Positions 6,186 through 10,090 of a stretch of DNA of 10,090 nt are shown here, one piece after another. Origin of the DNA: JBBQYA01 sp038209155. GTDB taxonomy: Bacteria > Bacteroidota > Bacteroidia > Sphingobacteriales > Sphingobacteriaceae. The DNA is taken from positions 1 through 10,090 of the forward strand of contig JBBQYA010000097.1 in the NCBI GenBank assembly GCA_038209155.1, read 5' to 3'. Below the pieces are notes generated by a model, which had not been told where the DNA came from, did no database searches, and saw nothing but the letters and a program-made list of their open reading frames with translations. The translations under genes and the position numbers were made by a program. Each line of letters opens with the position of its first letter. Positions within the stretch are counted from its first letter, which is position 1.

Positions 6186-6193
6186 CAAATGTA
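6186..6193 (-). promoter_or_regulatory. -7 promoter box of the propeller genes
   Basis: The minus strand reads TACATTTG, a full match to the TAnnTTTG -7 consensus of Bacteroidota primary-sigma promoters, 23 bases upstream of the ATG at 6163. A clear -33 TTTG was not seen at normal spacing. With only 66 bases and no terminator between the two propeller genes, this promoter may serve both. Confidence 0.5.
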
Positions 6194-6230
6194 AAGAATA
6201 AGTAGTAAAATTTTAAAGGCGTTTAAATAG

Positions 6231-6260
6231 TAAAAAAAGCAGAATGTAAATAATATTCTG
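6231..6260 (-). terminator. weak intrinsic terminator after the broken unknown gene
   Basis: On the minus strand, CAGAAT and ATTCTG (plus 6240-6245 and 6255-6260) form a 6-bp stem with a 9-base loop, followed by C and seven T residues (6238-6232). It lies 26 bases after the stop codon at 6286 and just ahead of the promoter of the propeller gene, so it would separate the two transcripts. The stem is AT-rich and short. Confidence 0.45.
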
Positions 6261-6285
6261 ACTTCAGTAGATTAAAAATAGAATA

Positions 6286-6978
6286 TTAAATGAAGTTAAT
6301 TTTTGTTATTTCATATGCAAAGCCAGCTGGATTGTTGAAGTTGTTTGCGTTTACTTTAGTATAAAATAAATAATCGTAAATGTCTTTCAAACTTTTATCG
6401 GTATTTTTTTCTGCCATTTCAAAATCCTTTTTTCTTTTGATTGCTTCTAGGTGTGTATTTTTCAGTTCTTTAAAACCTTGAATCATTGAAATTGATTCTC
6501 GCTTGTCCAAAACACTATCAGCTGTAGTTTCTCCAGGATCACGAGCAGTCAAAAATTCTTGAATAAAGTAATCAATAAATTCTATGCGTTCATCCCAATT
6601 ATTGGGCATATAATTATAAAATTGGTTATCGCAAATTGATTATACGACTATATCACACACAAACCCAAGAGGCTTGTGTCTTTCTTCGACAATAATTTTC
6701 ACTTGTTGTTCTGTTTGGCAAATTGCGCATTCTACATTTAAACGACTTGCCATAAAAGTTTTGTTTTCTTGTATTTCGTTTTCATGTTTTTGTTTACGCT
6801 GAATTGCTCGGCTGTCAACTACAGTTTTAAAGCTTTCTAACATCTTAATTTTTTCCATGTTGTCGGCTTCAGCTTTTCCTAATTGTGCAGACATAATCAA
6901 AACTATTTGATGATAACTTATTAACTCAAGCAAATCGTAGTAAGATTTTAAATAGTAATCGGATAAATTTTCTATAGT
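6286..6978 (-). pseudogene. unrecognised gene, no start codon and one in-frame TAA
   Basis: Two open segments (6640-6978 and 6286-6639) lie in the same frame, separated only by TAA at 6640-6642. Reading through gives GFVCDIVV-stop-SICDNQF and about 231 codons of protein-like sequence. The first segment contains SYYDLLELISYHQIVLIM, a charged helical stretch, and a CAIC motif; the second is charged and helical. The first segment begins after a stop at 6979-6981 with no ATG before Met at 6892-6894, so a 5' end has probably been lost too. Two separately translated small proteins (ATG at 6894 and at 6609) remain possible, but the shared frame favours a single decayed gene, for example TAT or TAC changed to TAA. 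I do not recognise the family; nothing supports a function. Confidence 0.55.
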
Positions 6979-7018
6979 TTAGGGTTATTAGCACAAAATA
7001 TTGATTTTGCAAAATAAT

Positions 7019-7123
7019 TTAATGCTCGAATGTTAAATATTTTTCTAGTTCATAATTATTGCATGAAAATCCAAGTAGAGTTAGAAACAAAAAGAAAGAA
7101 TATTTTATAGTTAATTTTTTCAT
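7019..7123 (-). CDS. 34-residue lipoprotein-like stub
   Basis: The ATG at 7121-7123 opens MKKLTIKYSFFLFLTLLGFSC, a lipoprotein signal with a hydrophobic core and a cysteine at residue 21, but only 13 residues follow before TAA. It is either the surviving start of a truncated lipoprotein gene or a very small lipoprotein. It starts 15 bases after the stop of the T9SS domain relic, in the same orientation. Confidence 0.4.
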   Translation of the reverse strand: MKKLTIKYSFFLFLTLLGFSCNNYELEKYLTFEH

Positions 7124-7138
7124 GATTAATTGATTTAG

Positions 7139-7363
7139 TTAAACTTTTACTGTTTCAGTTATAATTCCGTTTATTTTTAATACCGCTAAATATAAGCCTA
7201 ATTCTAAATCTGAATGAGTAATGTTAATAGTTTGAACTCCTTCTTATTTTTCATTTTTTTTTTCGATAGAAGCTACTTTAACACGTAAAATAGAATATCA
7301 ATCTAGGCTAATTTGAGACGATTTTATAATTTCGAATTCAAATGTTGTATTTATACTAAAATT
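7139..7363 (-). pseudogene. relic of a T9SS C-terminal sorting domain
   Basis: The minus strand encodes FSINTTFEFEIIKSSQISLD, stop (TGA, 7298-7300), YSILRVKVASIEKKNEK, stop (TAA, 7244-7246), EGVQTINITHSDLELGLYL and a tail ending ETVKV before the final TAA at 7139-7141. This is the recognisable pattern of a type A sorting domain, in which an NP-x-S-x-x-T segment is followed by VYSILG-KV and then GLYL. The body of the parent secreted protein is missing: upstream in frame there is a stop at 7364-7366, and the next gene starts beyond. The relic shows that another T9SS cargo gene once stood here. It is unrelated at DNA level to the sorting domains of the propeller pair. Confidence 0.75.
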
Positions 7364-7405
7364 TTAATAATAAATTAAGGTATAAATAATTCTCTATCTA
7401 TAAAA

Positions 7406-7864
7406 TTATTTTTTTTCAACTATGAAAGATACGCTGTAATCTTTGGGAATTTTAGAAACTAATACCCAATTCATACTTTCTGAATATTTTTCACATGTGC
7501 CGCATTGATGAACTTTTATTTTATAAAAACACTTTTTATCTATATTCATTTTACTTACTTCTCGTTCATACACTACTTGGCATCCTCCACTTGCATATTT
7601 TCCTAAAAGTGTGTATTGATTAAAATTTATATTTCCATAAGTAGCACCATTGTCGAAACTCACTTTTAAGTTAAATACATTTTGAGAATCTGTTTGAATT
7701 ACGTGTTCAAATTTTGATATTTCCCAAGTTATAAGTTGTTGATCCACTAAAGCATTGGAAACGATTTCTCCAGAACCGATAATTTGCGCCGGTAAATCGC
7801 ATTTTTTGTCCTGAATGCAAGAGATGGAAGACAGCATAAAAAAGATAATTAGTAGATTTTTCAT
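7406..7864 (-). CDS. small lipoprotein of unknown function
   Basis: The 152-residue protein has a type II signal MKNLLIIFFMLSSISC with the lipid-bearing cysteine at residue 16. It should be anchored in a membrane with its globular part in the periplasm or at the surface. The mature part is mostly short beta-type segments and contains Cys22, Cys95, Cys112, Cys121 and Cys124, the last two as CGTC, so disulfides or metal binding are possible. I recognise no family. The ATG at 7862-7864 is the only sensible start. A TATAGTTG sequence (7902-7909, one mismatch to TAnnTTTG) 37 bases upstream is a weak promoter candidate. The gene looks intact although it is surrounded by relics. Confidence 0.8.
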   Translation of the reverse strand: MKNLLIIFFMLSSISCIQDKKCDLPAQIIGSGEIVSNALVDQQLITWEISKFEHVIQTDSQNVFNLKVSFDNGATYGNINFNQYTLLGKYASGGCQVVYEREVSKMNIDKKCFYKIKVHQCGTCEKYSESMNWVLVSKIPKDYSVSFIVEKK

Positions 7865-7999
7865 TGTAAGATGATATTTTTATTTAAGATTTTATTTTTT
7901 ACAACTATAGACACGATATATATACCGGTATTCGGGTTTGGAATATTTAACCAATTACATACCTGCCACACATTTCCTAAAATTCACTTCGGAAAACAC

Positions 8000-8017
8000 A
8001 TCTTTCACTTGAAAGAT
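8000..8017 (-). terminator. hairpin after the phytochrome kinase gene
   Basis: ATCTTTC (8000-8006) and GAAAGAT (8011-8017) form a perfect 7-bp stem with a 4-base loop, 42 bases past the stop codon of the kinase gene. On the minus strand it is followed by GTGTTTTCC, a poor T tract, so termination is possible but weak. The rest of 7865-8059 shows only a short palindrome ATACCGGTAT (7922-7931). Confidence 0.35.
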
Positions 8018-8059
8018 TATAAAAATTAATTAGGAAGAATATAAAATGATTTCTTTATG

Positions 8060-10090
8060 CTACACCTTTTCTTTTATATTTATTAATGGGTTATTTGAAA
8101 TACTTGTTTCATAAATCGGAAGATAAATATTGAAATCTGCGCCTTTGTCTTCTTCTCCGTCTGCATCTATGAAACCACCATGTGCTTCTGCGATTTTCTG
8201 GCAGATGGATAGGCCGATTCCGGTTCCAATATATTGCTTGCCATGAAAACGTTGAAACATTTTGAAAAGGTCTTTTTTATAAGCTGGGTTGAAACCTACA
8301 CCATTGTCTGCTACAGTAATTTTATAATAATCATGTTCTGAATTAGGATTTAAATCTTTCATAGTTTTTTCACTAATAATCTGGCTGCTGATGGTGACAA
8401 CGGGTGCTCTGCCGTCTTTGGTGAATTTTAGTGAGTTGTTTATTAGGTTTTCTAATAATTGCTTTAATAAAAATCTAGTGCCTTGTATCACAGGTAGCTT
8501 TCCCCATTGTAGTCTTCCTTCTTTTTCTTCCAAATTTTCTTTGTGTTCGATTTGAATTTCTTCCAGAATGGAATTTAAATCACTATTTACCAATTGTTTT
8601 TCTTCATTTATTATTTTTGTATAAGAAAGCAAAGAATCAATTAGGTTTTGCATGCGCACTGCCGAACTTTGCATTCGAAGTATATTAGTTATTACTAATT
8701 CTGGTAAATCGGCTTCATGTTTTTGTAAAATGATGGAAGCATACATCTGAATTTTGCGAAGCGGCTCTTTTAAATCATGGGTACTAATCCAATTCATGTT
8801 GGCAAGTTCTTCGTTGGCATTTTGCAGTTTTTCATTCAGGTTGAGGTATCGGATTTCTTCTGCTTGCATTTCAGCCAAATGAAACTGATGTTGAATATAT
8901 GAGCAAATGACAGAAGCTGCATTTATTTCAGGTTTTTGCCACACTTCACTTTGACCTTTAACGGCTTCTTTCCAAGTAGCAAAAGATTTGCGAGGAGATA
9001 GCCTTTGGTTTTCTGTATTCTTGTTCATGGATTTTGTAGGATCACCACCCCAGTTTACTGTTTTTTCTAGCTCTTGTCTTATCCAGACTATGCCATTTTT
9101 TGTTTGCGTACCTATAGGAAGATAAACTACTCCTGCTACTTTGCTACCTAAACTTTCTGCTTCGGGGTAACTCTCGGCAAGTTTTGAAGTTTGAAAAACA
9201 TCTTGATTAGTGGAGGTTTCTAGCCATTGCATTAAGCTGTGTAATTTTTCATCCTCAGGCAATAATCCTTGTTTGTAAAAAGTGTCTTTATAACAAATTA
9301 CAACTGCATCGGCATTCAACAGATTTTTTAATTGAATGAGGGTTTGTTCTTCGGCTAAGCTTTGTTCGCTGCCAGCCATAATTTTTTGAAGCACCTCCAA
9401 TTTTATTTCTGTTTGTTTTACCAACTCAAATTCATCTGCCACTTGGCGCACATCTATTTGTGATGAAAGAAAAATACCTTGCAATTGAGCAGATAACCTA
9501 ACGTGGTAAGGAATATGTTTTGGACTATAATTATGGCAGGCAATCAAACCCCATAGTTTGCCATGATTAATAAGTGCAATGGTAAAAGTAGCACCAACCC
9601 CCATATTTATTAAATATTCAATATGCAAAGGCGAAGAGATTCTCAATGTAGAAAGGGTAAGGTCTAAGTTTTTATTATCTGCATTTAGATCTAAGGAATA
9701 AAGTGGTACGTTGGGCAAATGCACATTTGCAATTATTCGCAAATGATTTTTTAAAAAAAAATCTCTTGCTTGTGAAGGAATGTCGCTTGCAGGATAATTC
9801 AAATTTAAATAAGGTTCAAGACTGCCTATTTTGCTTTCGGCAAACACCTGTCCGTTATAATCTTTATCAAAGCGGTAAATCATTACCCTATCATAACCAG
9901 TGATCTTTCTGGTTTCCTCTGCCACATCTTGACAAAGAATTTGTAGATTGTCTGCCTTTTCAATGGAGTAAGCAAAACGTTTTGTTTGAAAAAAAAGATC
10001 AGGTAGTTCTATTCCTTCGTGGCTGAATGGTTCAAACTCCATTACAATATTTTCTTGTGTAGAAAAGGCCGTAATGTGAAAACTTTGATT
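8060..10090 (-). CDS. bacteriophytochrome-type sensor histidine kinase, 5' end outside window
   Basis: A red/far-red light sensor kinase by architecture. The frame is open to the right edge, and the codons before the ATG at 10042 read FHITAFSTQENIV, then MEFEPF, which looks like the last strands of the N-terminal PAS domain; the true start, and any biliverdin-binding Cys, lies outside. Counting from Met at 10042: GAF domain with YPASDIPSQ (83-91, Asp87), His140 in SPLHIEY and His170 in WGLIACHNYSPK, corresponding to chromophore-contacting histidines; PHY domain with tongue motifs WGGDP (331-335) and PRKSF (350-354); a coiled linker (about 385-415); HisKA with phospho-acceptor His422 in STHDLKEPL; HATPase with ENLINNSLKF (531-540), DNGVGF (579-584), MFQRF (595-599) and GTGIGLS (606-612). 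All kinase boxes look intact. No response regulator follows within view. Confidence 0.92.
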   Translation of the reverse strand, partial: NQSFHITAFSTQENIVMEFEPFSHEGIELPDLFFQTKRFAYSIEKADNLQILCQDVAEETRKITGYDRVMIYRFDKDYNGQVFAESKIGSLEPYLNLNYPASDIPSQARDFFLKNHLRIIANVHLPNVPLYSLDLNADNKNLDLTLSTLRISSPLHIEYLINMGVGATFTIALINHGKLWGLIACHNYSPKHIPYHVRLSAQLQGIFLSSQIDVRQVADEFELVKQTEIKLEVLQKIMAGSEQSLAEEQTLIQLKNLLNADAVVICYKDTFYKQGLLPEDEKLHSLMQWLETSTNQDVFQTSKLAESYPEAESLGSKVAGVVYLPIGTQTKNGIVWIRQELEKTVNWGGDPTKSMNKNTENQRLSPRKSFATWKEAVKGQSEVWQKPEINAASVICSYIQHQFHLAEMQAEEIRYLNLNEKLQNANEELANMNWISTHDLKEPLRKIQMYASIILQKHEADLPELVITNILRMQSSAVRMQNLIDSLLSYTKIINEEKQLVNSDLNSILEEIQIEHKENLEEKEGRLQWGKLPVIQGTRFLLKQLLENLINNSLKFTKDGRAPVVTISSQIISEKTMKDLNPNSEHDYYKITVADNGVGFNPAYKKDLFKMFQRFHGKQYIGTGIGLSICQKIAEAHGGFIDADGEEDKGADFNIYLPIYETSISNNPLINIKEKV

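Noticed and set aside
3992..6642. Stop-codon recoding (TGA or TAA read as sense)
   Set aside because: Both codons also end apparently normal genes here (TGA ends the toxin and antitoxin, TAA ends several others), so ordinary nonsense mutations are the simpler explanation.
9703..9903. 66-codon plus-strand frame within the phytochrome gene
   Set aside because: It lies opposite the conserved GAF domain and has no recognisable protein features.

Overview
The window is AT-rich and comes from a member of the Bacteroidota. Three things point there: two tandem secreted beta-propeller proteins with C-terminal type IX secretion (T9SS) sorting domains, -7 promoter boxes of the TAnnTTTG type, and lipoprotein signals followed by almost no Shine-Dalgarno sequences. 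Every gene that can be supported lies on the minus strand, so the region is read from high to low coordinates.

Left part (1-2424): the 5' portion of an ArsR/SmtB-family metal-sensing repressor runs off the left edge. To its right are two units built like integron gene cassettes. One carries a VapBC-type toxin-antitoxin pair. The other carries a 354-aa protein with a zinc ribbon and a HEPN-like Rx4H motif. Each gene is followed by a roughly 130-bp imperfect inverted-repeat site with the layout of an attC site. The outer left core of each site is complementary to the first bases of the same cassette, which is the specific signature expected of an integron cassette. No integrase lies in the window.

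Middle part (2425-6285): a gene-free stretch with a perfect 12-bp-arm REP-like hairpin precedes two tandem paralogous genes. Each encodes a signal peptide, seven SBBP-type repeats of about 65 residues (a likely seven-bladed propeller) and a T9SS type A C-terminal domain. The downstream copy is split by one in-frame TGA. The two C-terminal domain regions share an identical 75-bp block, which suggests gene conversion or a recent duplication. A good -7 box lies in front of the intact copy and may drive both genes.

Right part (6286-8059): this is a decaying zone. It holds an unrecognised gene broken by an in-frame TAA and lacking a start codon, a 34-residue lipoprotein-like stub, a T9SS C-terminal domain relic with two in-frame stops, and one intact unknown lipoprotein.

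Right edge (8060-10090): a bacteriophytochrome-type histidine kinase runs off the window. The ATG at 10042 is internal, because the frame stays open to the edge and continues what looks like the end of the N-terminal PAS domain. The GAF, PHY (with tongue motifs), HisKA and HATPase regions are all recognisable.
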